From: Limisphaerales bacterium
Lineage (GTDB): Bacteria > Verrucomicrobiota > Verrucomicrobiia > Limisphaerales > JADLHS01
DNA length: 40,308 bases
Reading direction: 5' to 3'
Assembly: GCA_020848635.1 (NCBI GenBank)
Contig: JADLHS010000046.1
Location: forward strand, 1 to 40,308
The position numbers and the translations under genes were made by a program. This document shows positions 7,819 to 17,757 of this stretch, in pieces; position 1 is the first letter of the stretch; each line of letters opens with the position of its first letter. The notes below the pieces were generated by a model, which was not told where the DNA came from, made no database searches, and saw nothing but the letters and a program-made list of their open reading frames with translations.

Positions 7819-8348
7819 ATGTTGTGCCCGTTACGCCAGTGCCAACTACTGTGTCCGCCGATCCCCTTCAGCTAGCATCGCTTCCCCCGATGGGTACAGC
7901 AGTCCGCATCGATGCCGGTTCACGCACCAATTTCATAGATGCTGCCGGAAACAACTGGCTTTCGGATCGCGGCTTTGAAGGTGGTGAATTTTCGGTCCGC
8001 GAGGACGACATGAAGATTGAGAACACGAAGAACGCTGGGATATATCGCAGCGAACATTGGGGAATGAGTTCCTTCTCCCATCCACTGCATAATGGCAAGT
8101 ATGTCGTGAAACTTCATTTCGCCGAAACCTGGGATGGGGTCAACGGTCCGGAGGGTCGGGTCTTTTCCTTCAAGGTCGAAGGCCGGGAGTTCAAGGATTT
8201 TGATGTCTGGGCGAAAGCTGGGGGCCCGCGCCGCGCCTACGTTGATACGGTCAATGTGGATATCGCCGACGGCAAGCTCGACATCACGTTCGAGAGCGGA
8301 GTGGACAATCCGGAGATCAACGGGATCGAGATTATTCCGGCACCTTGA
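7818..8348 (+). pseudogene. Malectin-like carbohydrate-binding domain, 5'-truncated fragment
   Basis: The frame encodes a P/T-rich linker (PVTPVPTTVSADPLQ) and then one malectin domain (about 150 aa): AVRIDAGSRTNFIDAAGNNW, FEGGEFSVREDD, YRSEHWGM, GKYVVKLHFAETW, VFSFKVEGREFKDFDVW and FESGVDNPEINGIEIIP. Malectin domains bind di-glucose or related glycans and in bacteria are usually the C-terminal part of large secreted enzymes or kinase fusions. No signal peptide or ribosome site precedes it; the first plausible ATG (7890) lies at the domain edge. The linker without its upstream partner shows that the 5' part has been lost. Confidence 0.7.
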
Positions 8349-8372
8349 GGGTCAGCGACTAGGTTGCTCGGT

Positions 8373-8924
8373 CTACCGCAATGTCAGCTCCGTGAGACGG
8401 AACGGAATCAATCGCCGGGGATGATCCAACTTGGAGGGCACAAGCGCAGCCGATTCGCGCTTGCCAGTCCAGAACGCAATGCCTGCGGCGACGCCGGTAG
8501 ACTCTACCGAGACGTCAATCAAAACATTGCCAGGTTTGACATCTTGATCAATAACCCCGTGGCGATGAGCGAATCCCAGCCCTTCGGCAAACTGAATTGC
8601 AAAACTGAGCATGCGTTCAAGTGTGCCCTTCGGGTCTCCTTCATAGAGCCGTTTGTCCCGAAACTACTTCGCAAGGCTTCCGCCTTTCACATAATCCATG
8701 ACCATGAACCACTGGCCATCTTCAGGAAAGAGCTGCCGAAACCCGACAATGTTTTCGTGCCGCAGTTCCGAAAGGATTCGGGCCTCATCGCGAAGCACCT
8801 TTGGATCCGCGTTGGTCAACTGTTTTACGGCTACCACTTTGTCCAAATGCCCGTCGTGGGCCATGTAAACAGCGCCGAAAGCGCCCTGGTCAAGCTCCGC
8901 CAGGATTTCGTATTGGGCCTTCAA
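8373..8924 (-). pseudogene. Degenerate eukaryotic-type Ser/Thr protein kinase
   Basis: From a TTG at 8924 the frame gives a kinase N-lobe: glycine loop LDQGAFGAVYMA, VAVKQL lysine, the DEARIL helix, and hinge MVMDYVKGGSLAK. An in-frame amber stop follows (8664-8666). The same frame resumes with LERMLSFAIQFAEGLGFAH, then HGVIDQDVKPGNVLID. The catalytic HRD is replaced by DQD, and the sequence then jumps to an unrelated tail (FWTGKRESAALVPSKLDHP) without a DFG motif or C-lobe. Upstream another stop lies 14 codons away. A nonsense codon, a lost HRD and a deletion together show that this is a dead gene. It converges on the malectin fragment. Confidence 0.85.
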
Positions 8925-9176
8925 TCTGACAGGAGTGCGGCGCTCAGCGGAGGGCGGCTCTTCTTATATTCCCAGACTAATGCGGAACCAATTGGACTGT
9001 CAGGGACTGGCTGACCCACCCTGATTTGTTCAAGCGCCCTCATCGGGACTCTTTTGGTCGCAATTTCTCGCACGCGGGATACAAAACGGAATACAAAGCG
9101 ATTTCAGCTAGAATTCAGAGTGCATGGCGGTCTGAGTTGAACCTCATTACCCAGAAAGGGCTTCCCCCCATTTGCT

Positions 9177-10172
9177 TTACTCTTCTGGAGCTTTTTGGTG
9201 CATGAAGGAATTCAGGCGGGCTTGAAAAGCCGCGACATTGTCTTTGGTGACGGTTCGTGAATCGAAGAGGATTTTTCGGCCGGCGAACTGCGTTTCGTCG
9301 CCGCGAACATATTTTTCCATGCGGATGATGGTTTCATAGCCAAGCTTGAGGGGCTTTTGGACAACCGAGCCGTAAATATCTCCGGCGGCAATTCCGGCCA
9401 GCGTGTCGCTGTATTCATCAAAGCAAACGATTTTCACTTGCCCGGCTTTGCCCGCGCTGCGCACGGCGGCAAGAATCGCCGGTCCGTGGTAGCCGTAAAG
9501 ACCGATGAGGCCCGCAGCGTCGGGAAACTTCGTCAGCGCACTCTGCACGTTTGCGTGGGCCGTGACGCTGTTGTGACCATCCGTAAGCGTGTCAATGATC
9601 TGAATGTTCGATCCGGCCAATCCGGTTTGGAGGCCTTGGATTCGGTCTTTCGTATTTTGCGCGTTCGGATAGCCGACGAATAAGATGATTTTACCGCCTT
9701 GGGGCAGCGCGGCTTTGACCAATTCCGCCGCCTGCGTTCCGGCAGCTACATTGTCCGTGCCGAGGTAACAAGTGCGCTGGCTTTTTTCCGCGTCGCTGTC
9801 TGCGCAGACCAAGAGCGTTTTAGCGGCGATGTGGTTCAGGAATTCCGTCTGGTCTTCAGCGTCAATGGGACTGATGGCGATGCCGTCCACGCCGTCCGCG
9901 ACGAGGGCACTCACTATTTCCTGCTGCGCCTTGGCCGTGAGCTCGGCAGGAACGCGGAAACTCAAGTCCACGTCGCCGAGATACCGCGCCCCTTGTTCGC
10001 AACCCAGTTGCACGATTGACCAGTAATCACTCGAACTGCTGCCGACAAAGGCCAGCCGCAACTTTTTTGGTGAAGGGGTTGGGCCGTTGGCGGTCGCGCC
10101 GCCTTTGTGGTCGCAGCCTTGGAGCAACACCGCCACACACAATGCAAAAACGAAGAGTGGGAGTTTTTTCAT
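9177..10172 (-). CDS. Sugar-binding periplasmic lipoprotein (RbsB/Peripla_BP_4-like)
   Basis: The ATG at 10172 is preferred because it gives a classic lipoprotein signal, MKKLPLFVFALCVAVLLQGC, and avoids overlap with the GH28 gene; ATGs at 10199 and 10253 are also in frame. The 331-aa protein has the two-lobed type I binding-protein pattern: RLAFVGSSSSDYWSIVQLG, VADGVDGIAISPIDAED, YLGTDNVAAGTQAAELV, GKIILFVG, GLIGLYGYHGPAILAAVR, IVCFDEY and YGSVVQKPLKLGYETI. Relatives bind ribose, xylose or other sugars for ABC importers. No permease or ATPase is adjacent, so it is an orphan here or serves a distant importer. It follows the GH28 enzyme on the same strand, 64 bp downstream. Confidence 0.88.
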   Translation of the reverse strand: MKKLPLFVFALCVAVLLQGCDHKGGATANGPTPSPKKLRLAFVGSSSSDYWSIVQLGCEQGARYLGDVDLSFRVPAELTAKAQQEIVSALVADGVDGIAISPIDAEDQTEFLNHIAAKTLLVCADSDAEKSQRTCYLGTDNVAAGTQAAELVKAALPQGGKIILFVGYPNAQNTKDRIQGLQTGLAGSNIQIIDTLTDGHNSVTAHANVQSALTKFPDAAGLIGLYGYHGPAILAAVRSAGKAGQVKIVCFDEYSDTLAGIAAGDIYGSVVQKPLKLGYETIIRMEKYVRGDETQFAGRKILFDSRTVTKDNVAAFQARLNSFMHQKAPEE

Positions 10173-10236
10173 AATGGGATAAGTAGGATTGGTTTTCATA
10201 ACCGTTTTGCCGTCGCAACATTTACATACGCAGCTA

Positions 10237-11838
10237 TTACTTCGCAGACTCAAACGCCGGGGAATCGCGAATGGTCAAGCTGCGCACGTCCGCCGAAATG
10301 ACGGCGGCGCGCACGCCCGCGGCCACCTGCGGTTTGAGATTATCAATCTCCAGTCCGTCAACGTCGGCAAAAAACGCTGCCGGGCGAAAATCGTTCGTCT
10401 GAAAGTTCAAATGGATGTTGGCCAATTCTAAATCGCGGACGTGGCGCGCAAAGATTCCATAGGCCGGCAGCGTCCCGAGCATGCTCGGTTCGGGATAGCC
10501 CGCGCCCACTTCCTTGGGAGTGAGGGCGGCGTCATTGGTCTTGCCCCCGCCTTTGCTCGTGAGCCGGATATTTTCCAACCGCACGCCTTCGATGGGCTGT
10601 TCGGGCAGGCCCATGATTTGAATGCCGCTCATCTTGTCCACGCCATCCACGATGACGTTGGAGATCAAAATGTTACTGAGGCGGCTATTGGTCGTAAGGT
10701 TGGGCGTGCGGTTGCGCTTGCCGGTCGTGATATAGATGGCGTAGTCGCGCACATCCATCATCGTGAGGTTGTTGATGGTAAAATTCTCCAGAATGCCACC
10801 GTCCACTTCCTCCAGCGCGAGTCCGCGGCAACTGCGGAACGTGCAGTTCGCCACGGTGATGTTGCGAAAGCCGCCGCTGGATTCCGTGCCGAATTTGATG
10901 CGCCCGAACCCGCTCTTCGCCGGCTTCAGTGTGCCGTCGAGCAGCGTGCCTTCCTCGAAGCCGGAAACCTGGCAGTTGACGATGGTGAGGTTCTCGGTGA
11001 GCCGGGGCGCACCCAGCACGTGCGTGCTCTTGGGACAGATGCCATCGTCAATCGGTGAGTTCACGCGGCAGTTCGAGACCATGACATTGCGGCAGCAATC
11101 AATGTCCATGCCGTCGCGATTCGTATCTATCGTCACATTATCAATCGTGACGTTGTCACAGCCGGTGACGAGAATGGCGAACCAACCGCCGTGAAAGATC
11201 GTCACGTCACGGATGAGAACACCTCGGCAGAGCTTGAGCGCGATGGCCTTGTTGGCGGCCTGAACCGGCCCACCGCCATCCTTGGGGAACGGCGGCTTCT
11301 GGTTGAATCCGATCTTTTCGTCCAACTTCCCCTCCCATGTCGTGAGGCCGCCGCCATTGATCATGCCCGGGCCGGTAATGGAAACATTCGTGAGGCCCTC
11401 GCCCCAGATGAGGCTGTTGTGGAAAAAGGAATGGCCGCCGTCCTGATAAGCGCCGAGGGTGTAAGGCTCCGTCGGGTCGTAGGCCTCGCTATTCCACTTC
11501 TCGCCCAGAATCACCGCGCCCGCGTCAAGCAACAGATGGATGTTGTTCGTGAGATGGATGCTGCCACTGAGATAGGTTCCAGCCGGGACATAAACGGTAC
11601 CGCCGCCCGCAGCGGATGCCGCCTGAACGGCCTTGTCCACCGCCGGACTGTCCAGATTCTTTCCGTCGCCAACCGCGCCGTAATTGCGGACGTTGAAGTA
11701 ATTATTGCCGTCAAGTTCGGCGGCGTTCAAGAGCCCGCAGAAGATCAGCAGCCCCGATACGAAAGGAGAGACCCAACTCGCTTTCGACGGGACGGGTGAA
11801 GCGCCAACAATCCTCCTTGCTGATTCTTTGCCGTTCAT
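10237..11838 (-). CDS. Glycoside hydrolase family 28 (polygalacturonase-like), secreted
   Basis: The 533-aa protein has a hydrophobic export segment (about residues 22-40, WVSPFVSGLLIFCGLLNAAE) and then the pectate-lyase-like start FNVRNYGAVGDGKNLDSPAV and a right-handed beta-helix. Catalytic-type motifs are NRDGMDID (about 239-246) and SPIDDGICPKS (about 260-270), with FGTESSGG where classical GH28 enzymes carry a GHG. This matches the bacterial exo-polygalacturonase or rhamnogalacturonase branch. Likely role: hydrolysis of galacturonic-acid glycosidic bonds in pectin. It is transcribed toward the sugar-binding lipoprotein. The only ATG gives a rather long N-region before the hydrophobic core. 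Confidence 0.88.
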   Translation of the reverse strand: MNGKESARRIVGASPVPSKASWVSPFVSGLLIFCGLLNAAELDGNNYFNVRNYGAVGDGKNLDSPAVDKAVQAASAAGGGTVYVPAGTYLSGSIHLTNNIHLLLDAGAVILGEKWNSEAYDPTEPYTLGAYQDGGHSFFHNSLIWGEGLTNVSITGPGMINGGGLTTWEGKLDEKIGFNQKPPFPKDGGGPVQAANKAIALKLCRGVLIRDVTIFHGGWFAILVTGCDNVTIDNVTIDTNRDGMDIDCCRNVMVSNCRVNSPIDDGICPKSTHVLGAPRLTENLTIVNCQVSGFEEGTLLDGTLKPAKSGFGRIKFGTESSGGFRNITVANCTFRSCRGLALEEVDGGILENFTINNLTMMDVRDYAIYITTGKRNRTPNLTTNSRLSNILISNVIVDGVDKMSGIQIMGLPEQPIEGVRLENIRLTSKGGGKTNDAALTPKEVGAGYPEPSMLGTLPAYGIFARHVRDLELANIHLNFQTNDFRPAAFFADVDGLEIDNLKPQVAAGVRAAVISADVRSLTIRDSPAFESAK

Positions 11839-11925
11839 TTGTAGATTCGATTTCCGCTCCCCAGATGGGCCGGGGCAGTCGTTGAACCGACTGCCCCGGC
11901 GATGAACCCAACCTTATCCAACCAC

Positions 11926-14871
11926 CTAGTTGCTGACAGCACGATAGAACTTCAGCCCGCTGGTCATTGTGACCGGGTATGGCGAAGTCGCGCCGGTCAC
12001 GTCAGTCCACGGCCCATTGACCGAAGGGGCTTCCAGCAGCTTGCCTTGGAAGACGACCTGCCATTGGCTGCCGGACCACTGAATTTGGAGCGTGGGTGCC
12101 GGGCCGGCATAGCCAGCCCCAATCGGAGTCGTGGCGAGAATGCCGGTCTTGCTCAGGTAGATGTCGTCGAACAAAATCTCTCCGGTCAGACTAGCACCCA
12201 TGAGATAGAGCTTGTTGATGATATCATCGGGATAGTGTGTCCCGGTGAAATCGTCTATGGTGTTGAGCAAACGGTCGCTGGGGAGATTCTCGAACAGCGC
12301 CGTGCGGCTTGGATCGCCTTCCTTCTGGATATAAACCGAGAAGAGATCTTCTTCGTCAGGCATTACCCGTTCACCAGGCACGTTCACAATGGGCACATTG
12401 GTGACATCAATCCAGACCTTGTAAACGGCATCGGTAACAAGCCCGGTCATGTCGTAAGAATAACTACCCCCAGAGCTGACACCCATCCACCAAGCGCTGT
12501 TGGCGAAATCCCATCTCGGGTATGCCAACGGGCCGCTGTTATTCGCAAACATAGTATACATGAAGGTCCCCACCCGCTCCGTGATACCGATCAGGTGCGA
12601 AACGTCTGCGGCCGGGGTGCCTTGGGGAGTCATGCGGAAGAACAGCGTGCGGGCCTGACCGGCGGTCACGGCCAGTCCCTGAAGGTTCAGAATACCACCG
12701 CTACCATTGCCATCGAGGGCGTAGCAAGCAGCCAGATGATTTTGGTTTGTCGGCTGCACCACCATCAACGTGTCCGGGGTCGCGATCGCATTCCAGGTTC
12801 CATTGGTCGTCAAAACCCCGGGCTTGTAGAAGTCGAAGTTGTCCAACAGGCTCCAACCCGCCGCGACGCCTTTCACCGCACCGATGGTGACGCTCTTGCT
12901 GGCGGTTTCAACGCCGCGCGTAATCGTAAGCGTGTAGGTGGTCGTGTTGGTCACGCTGACCGCGATGTTCGTGGTGCCACCGGCAGCGGTGGTCCGAGCC
13001 GTCACGTCCCCGACACCGCTGCTGATCGTTGCCGAAGTGATGTTGCCGGGCACGTCCCAGCGCAGCATTGTGGAATCACCACTTGCCACGGCGGCGAGAT
13101 CCGCCTTGAACGACGTGATGGCTAGGGGCGGCAGCAGACTGGGAGGATTGGTGATGTAGCTGGTCTGGACCAGGGCGATTTCCGCCTGAGACAGCACGCG
13201 GTTCCAATAGACCACCTCATCAATGCCGCCGCCGGAAGCGCTGCCCAGCGTTGACCGGGGGTTGATGCAAAATCCCAGTGAGTCCGGCGCTAGCGAAGCG
13301 ATCGCCGTGGCAGGGGTGGCAACCAAGGCGCCATCAACGTAAAGCTGTGCTGCCAGCGCCCCGCCACCGATGTCGTGTTGAGAGTAAATTACATTATGCC
13401 AGGTATCGTCCCAAACAGAAGATACGTAAGTGTCGCTATAGACGCTTCCCCCTGAGTTGCGAATATACATGCGAAGCTGAGAACCACCTACGCCGCCAAA
13501 CCCATGGAATGTGGAGGCTTCCAGTGAAGAGGCCTCGCCAAGCTGGAATGAGCTTACCGGCACGTTCTTTACCCATACGGAATAGGTCACGTTGGTTCTG
13601 CGGATGCCCGGCAAGCCATCTCCGGGAGCAAACACCTTTTTCCCATACTGCGGAACGGACTTGTCGAAATTCAAGGCATTGCCCCATTTGCCCGCCACAA
13701 TGTTGGTGGCGTTCATGCCGCCGAAAAGCGGCATGTCATAGGCGGCGACCAGCTCGGGCGACTTGCCCGCCACGATGGTATCACACGGATAATAAGCGAT
13801 GATGCCGTTGGTGAGATTCGGACTGCCAAAGGCGTTCACTGTCACTTGCGCGACGGTGCTGGTGGCACTGCCGCCAGTATTGTTGAAAACAAGCTGATAC
13901 AGCCCGTTGTCGTTGGTGGTCATGTTTGACAGCGGCAACGAATTTGCATCGGGGCCGGGATAATTGGTGCCGTCCTTCATCCATTGGTAGGAAAACGGGC
14001 GGGTCCCGGTGCAGAGCCCAGACAAGGTAAAGCTGTCCCCCTCTAACAGGTTGGTCGCACCCTTCGGGTTGACGGTCACGGTGGGCGCAAAGGCCGGAAT
14101 AGGGGTGGCAATGCTGTTGTTCATGACATCCTGAACTTCGCTCTGACTGAGCGCACGCGCCCAGAGTGCCAAGTCGTCCACAGCACCGGTAAAGGGCACG
14201 GCTACCGTGTTCCGCACCAGCGCACCAACGCCGATCTGATTGAACGAGGCCGCATTCTGCCCGTACGTGAAGGTGTTCGTGGAGATGCATTCGCCGTCCA
14301 CATAAACACGGAACTGGTTGGAGGGAGCGTTAATGTCGTAGGTGTAGGCGATATGGTGCCAGGTGCTGTCCAAAGTGTTCGTATTGCCGAGCACCGCATT
14401 AACCTTCAAACTGCCACCGGTATCACGGATTATGGTCCGGGTCTTGGTCGTGCCATCCGACTCCATCCCAAACCGCCATTGGGTCGAAGTGCCAGAGGTC
14501 GTCTCCGCGAAATAAGTGCTTTGATTAACTTGGCCGCTGGCGCCGTTCACCCACACGCAATAGGACCAACTGCCCTGCTTGGCGACCGGCAAACCGGTGT
14601 CGCCGACCGGGAGGAGGTAAAGATAGTCGCTGGTGTTGCCGGTGAACGTCACGGCGTTGCCATGCCGTCCCGCCACGAGCGCCGTAGTGCCATCTTTGAG
14701 CGGGCCTTGGAGGTCGTTGGCAGCCACAACGTCAGGCGTGGTCATGGAGCCGGAGCCGGGGGCGGTGTTCATCGGCCAGTAGGCCACCAAGCCTTCGCGA
14801 ACGTCGGCAAGGAGGGCTGAAGCGGCCAGCAGGAACGCCGCCGCAGAAACTAACAGGGTTTTGGTTTTCAT
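11926..14871 (-). CDS. Large secreted LamG/Ig-domain surface protein with C-terminal FYR module
   Basis: The 981-aa protein has a signal peptide at 1-22 (MKTKTLLVSAAAFLLAASAL). Domains in order: LamG/concanavalin-like 1 (25-250; WSYCVWVNG, TWHHIAYTYD, AVDDLALWARALSQSEV), an Ig-like domain (262-350; EGDSFTLSGL..FSYQWMKDG), LamG 2 (357-575; VTYSVWVKN, TWHNVIYSQ, GIDEVVYWNRVLSQAEI), another Ig-like domain (585-665), an unassigned beta-rich region (670-925), and a C-terminal module, WSGSQWQVVFQGKLLEAPSV then GPWTDVTGATSPY then FYRAVSN. LamG domains bind glycans or act as spacers. It is probably exported and surface-attached. It lies between the GH28 gene and a pseudopilin, all minus strand. Confidence 0.85.
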   Translation of the reverse strand: MKTKTLLVSAAAFLLAASALLADVREGLVAYWPMNTAPGSGSMTTPDVVAANDLQGPLKDGTTALVAGRHGNAVTFTGNTSDYLYLLPVGDTGLPVAKQGSWSYCVWVNGASGQVNQSTYFAETTSGTSTQWRFGMESDGTTKTRTIIRDTGGSLKVNAVLGNTNTLDSTWHHIAYTYDINAPSNQFRVYVDGECISTNTFTYGQNAASFNQIGVGALVRNTVAVPFTGAVDDLALWARALSQSEVQDVMNNSIATPIPAFAPTVTVNPKGATNLLEGDSFTLSGLCTGTRPFSYQWMKDGTNYPGPDANSLPLSNMTTNDNGLYQLVFNNTGGSATSTVAQVTVNAFGSPNLTNGIIAYYPCDTIVAGKSPELVAAYDMPLFGGMNATNIVAGKWGNALNFDKSVPQYGKKVFAPGDGLPGIRRTNVTYSVWVKNVPVSSFQLGEASSLEASTFHGFGGVGGSQLRMYIRNSGGSVYSDTYVSSVWDDTWHNVIYSQHDIGGGALAAQLYVDGALVATPATAIASLAPDSLGFCINPRSTLGSASGGGIDEVVYWNRVLSQAEIALVQTSYITNPPSLLPPLAITSFKADLAAVASGDSTMLRWDVPGNITSATISSGVGDVTARTTAAGGTTNIAVSVTNTTTYTLTITRGVETASKSVTIGAVKGVAAGWSLLDNFDFYKPGVLTTNGTWNAIATPDTLMVVQPTNQNHLAACYALDGNGSGGILNLQGLAVTAGQARTLFFRMTPQGTPAADVSHLIGITERVGTFMYTMFANNSGPLAYPRWDFANSAWWMGVSSGGSYSYDMTGLVTDAVYKVWIDVTNVPIVNVPGERVMPDEEDLFSVYIQKEGDPSRTALFENLPSDRLLNTIDDFTGTHYPDDIINKLYLMGASLTGEILFDDIYLSKTGILATTPIGAGYAGPAPTLQIQWSGSQWQVVFQGKLLEAPSVNGPWTDVTGATSPYPVTMTSGLKFYRAVSN

Positions 14872-14934
14872 GGGATGCTTGTTGTGGTGTTTTGTCGGGT
14901 GTTTGTTGAGAAGTCGGGGGAATCCGAGTGCGAC

Positions 14935-15693
14935 CTATTTCGTGCGGTTGTCATCGTTGGAAATGTTGTAATCGTCAATGAAGTTCTTCGCGGAGAGCCA
15001 GGCGGCATGACCGTCGCAATAGATGACGTTCTGGCCGGCGGCTCCGTGATTGTCCGTCTTATCCAGGGTATTGTTGATACTGCCGGGCACCGTGGGGAGT
15101 TGGTCATCTTGGTCGTGAATGATCTGGATGCGCGAGGGGCCGGGTTTCATGCCGCGATTCGCCGTATTGATCGTCAGGATAAAGCTGTCGACCGTTCTCT
15201 CCGCCTTCTTCCGGGGGATACCGGACACAATCATTGCTCCGTCCACTTCATAACTGATGCCCCGGCCCGCCCCGCGGCCATTCTGGCAGTTATCCAACAA
15301 GTCTTTCACGTATTTGCGTCCGGAGGTGTAAACGATCAGCTCATTGGTGATCGTGTTCTGGGTGCTCGGGCAAATGAAGCTGTTCAAGTTCGGCGCATAC
15401 GAAGGAAACAGGAAATTCACGTCGTCATCGTCGCCGGTGCGCTGCCCCGGCATCCCGATCGTATCCCCAACCAAATCGCCGTTGGAATCGTCTGCATACA
15501 GCATCGTGCTGAGGCCGATTTGTTTCAGGTTGTTCAGGCAGCCGATCTTCTTGGCCTTGTCCTTGGCTTTGCCCAAGGCGGGCAACAGCATCGCCGCGAG
15601 GATCGCAATGATGGCGATCACCACCAACAGTTCGATCAAGGTAAAGGCGACCGGCCGGGTTCGGGGTCCGAGCGTTGTCATCGTAGATTTCAT
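14935..15693 (-). CDS. Type II secretion-like pseudopilin (prepilin N-terminal methylation domain)
   Basis: The ATG at 15693 gives 252 aa; one at 15681 is also possible. The prepilin leader and helix read [20 protein letters not shown] then [15 protein letters not shown], with cleavage expected before FTLIE. The globular part includes [26 protein letters not shown] and [11 protein letters not shown], the DG-type end seen in the large pseudopilin families of Planctomycetota and Verrucomicrobiota. Function in these phyla is not established. The gene sits beside the LamG protein, so it may take part in its export or display, which is inference. Confidence 0.88.
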   Translation of the reverse strand: MKSTMTTLGPRTRPVAFTLIELLVVIAIIAILAAMLLPALGKAKDKAKKIGCLNNLKQIGLSTMLYADDSNGDLVGDTIGMPGQRTGDDDDVNFLFPSYAPNLNSFICPSTQNTITNELIVYTSGRKYVKDLLDNCQNGRGAGRGISYEVDGAMIVSGIPRKKAERTVDSFILTINTANRGMKPGPSRIQIIHDQDDQLPTVPGSINNTLDKTDNHGAAGQNVIYCDGHAAWLSAKNFIDDYNISNDDNRTK

Positions 15694-16041
15694 GTTCGAG
15701 TGGTGCGGATTTGTTGAGCAGCCTAGCATTGTTTTTCCTTTGCGCTATTATCCGAAAGGATAACCTTCACTCCATTGCCTTCTTCAACGTTTGGGTTTTA
15801 CATGCCCATTGGAATTCGGGCGCGTCGAAAAATGGCGCATAGTCAAGATGACATGAAAATGTGTTGCCGTCAGCGCCTCGTGACGGGGTTGAACCCGCTC
15901 TGCCGCCAACGCATGCGGCCATGGGTTTGCGAGCGGCGCGGTTCGCCGACAACATCGGCTGTTCCATGCGCAACTCCCTGGCGCTCTGGTGCGTGAAACA
16001 ATAGCTGGTGCTGATACGAATCGATACCCAGGAAAACACAA
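15694..16041. other. Divergent intergenic region, 348 bp
   Basis: It separates the leftward pseudopilin from the rightward glycosidase operon and so should hold promoters for both. Short frames cross it on both strands (a minus-strand one runs on into the glycosidase gene), but none has a recognisable domain. An AGGA ribosome site lies about 9 bases before the ATG at 16042. No convincing promoter boxes or terminator were picked out. Confidence 0.5.
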
Positions 16042-17757
16042 ATGACAACCACCAAAAAACCAACCATGGGGACAAAATTCGCGTTTTTGATCCTCTTGTT
16101 CTTCAACTCGATCCTTTGGGGGCAGGCCCAAGCGAAGACCCAGATTGAGATCAAGCACAACTGGTATTACCTGAATGGCCAGAAGTTCTTCATCAAAGCC
16201 ATCGGCTACGAAATCGGGGCGCGCCCGGGGCAGAATCCTTACCAAGGCGTCCGCGCTGACGATCTGGATTTGATGCGATTCGACCTGAAGGTCATCAAGG
16301 AAGGCGGCTATAACACCATTCGCACCTGGAGCCAGTTCTCCGAGTCCCAACTCAAGCTCGTTCAGGAATCCGGGCTTAAACTGATCATGGGAATCGAGGT
16401 GAACCCCGACGGCGATTATGGTGATCCGGCATTTGTCCGAAAGTGCGAGGACTCGCTGAAGCGGGTGCTGGCCTATGCCAGGAAGTACGACTGCATCATC
16501 ACCTACCTCATCCTCAATGAACCCCAGACGGATCACATGCACAAGGTGTCCGGAACAGCCTTTGTCAAGCTCATGCAGGGCTTGATGGCCATCATCCACA
16601 AGGAGCATCCGGGCATTCCGGTGACCATTTCGGCGAACGCGATGATCAGCGACTTTCTCGACGAAAACCTCTTCGATGTCTATGCCTACAATTGTTACGA
16701 CCACGCCGAAGCCCAGACCGCGACCATGGGCTTCAAGGATTTCATCAAGGGATTGTATGAAATGAACGGCTTGAAAAAGCCGCTGATCACGACGGAGTTT
16801 GGCTATTCCGTTTCGCGCCGTGGCGAAGGTCGCTATGGCGGAAACACTTTGACGCAACAGCGCGATGGATTGATCAGCAACTACCGCGACTTGATTGACG
16901 CCGGGGCTGTGGGGATGTGCCCGTTCTATTATGCGGATGGCTGGTGGAAAGGCGGCGACCCGATGTCGCACAGTCTCGACCAGCCCGAAGAATGGTTTGG
17001 TTTCTGGGGCTATCGCGACGCCAGCGACAAGCACGGCTCACCGCGCCCGGTCTGGTTCGCCATGCGCGACTACATGAAGGCGCTGATTCTCAGCCCGAAG
17101 AACATCAGCATTCACACAAACAACACCATCCCGCTGGAACTCTATACCGACGCAGACGTCAGGAAGGTAGTGGTCAAAGTGAACGACCGGGTAGTCTATT
17201 CGCAGAATCTGACCAAGGAGGGTTATTTTGTCGATCAATTGTTGCTGGCTCCCAACGGCATTGAGGACATGGAGCTGGCCTTCGAGTTTTACGACGAGAA
17301 CGGCCGGGTCATAAAAACCGAATCCATCCTGATCCTGGCCTCCAGCGCACCATTTGAATTGCCCACATTGGCCATCGAAGTGACTCCAGACACCGACCTG
17401 AACGCCGCGACCAATGCCAGCATAAAAACCAGAATTGAAACCCACAAAGACTTCAAGATCGCCAGCGATTTGAAAGTTAGTTTCAACACGCATCTGGGTT
17501 GGAAAGTCGGCCCACAGTCGTCCATTTCCCTCAATGATCAAGGGGACAAAAAGACAATCACTTCGGAAAATTCATTCTCCATTCCTGACAATTGCTGGAT
17601 CGTCAACGCCTCGGCAGGAGTTGCGGTCCAGCGCGGCAAATTCATCTTCAGGATTCATGATCAAAAAATGATTTTCCGGGGTGATTGGGCCAAGGAGGTT
17701 GGCCGCAAGTTAAGATCCCCGGAGCAAGCTTCGGGGTATCGGACAAACCGCAGATGA
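16042..17757 (+). CDS. Secreted TIM-barrel glycosidase, GH5/GH2-like
   Basis: The 571-aa protein has a signal peptide (FAFLILLFFNSILWGQAQA, mature from about residue 32). The barrel begins WYYLNGQKFFIKAIGYEIGA and includes GGYNTIRTWSQ, a pattern shared by GH2 catalytic domains and GH5 enzymes. The acid/base is probably Glu160 (ILNEPQ) and the nucleophile Glu252 (ITTEFGYSV), both where clan GH-A enzymes have them. After residue ~350 there are beta-sandwich-like segments. The stop overlaps the next start as ATGA, so translation is coupled. The exact substrate cannot be told; the family label is at clan level only. Confidence 0.78.
   Translation: MTTTKKPTMGTKFAFLILLFFNSILWGQAQAKTQIEIKHNWYYLNGQKFFIKAIGYEIGARPGQNPYQGVRADDLDLMRFDLKVIKEGGYNTIRTWSQFSESQLKLVQESGLKLIMGIEVNPDGDYGDPAFVRKCEDSLKRVLAYARKYDCIITYLILNEPQTDHMHKVSGTAFVKLMQGLMAIIHKEHPGIPVTISANAMISDFLDENLFDVYAYNCYDHAEAQTATMGFKDFIKGLYEMNGLKKPLITTEFGYSVSRRGEGRYGGNTLTQQRDGLISNYRDLIDAGAVGMCPFYYADGWWKGGDPMSHSLDQPEEWFGFWGYRDASDKHGSPRPVWFAMRDYMKALILSPKNISIHTNNTIPLELYTDADVRKVVVKVNDRVVYSQNLTKEGYFVDQLLLAPNGIEDMELAFEFYDENGRVIKTESILILASSAPFELPTLAIEVTPDTDLNAATNASIKTRIETHKDFKIASDLKVSFNTHLGWKVGPQSSISLNDQGDKKTITSENSFSIPDNCWIVNASAGVAVQRGKFIFRIHDQKMIFRGDWAKEVGRKLRSPEQASGYRTNRR

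Noticed and set aside
15784-17034. 416-codon open frame antisense to the GH5/GH2-like gene
   Set aside because: The sense frame has a signal peptide and both catalytic Glu motifs; the antisense frame has no domain.
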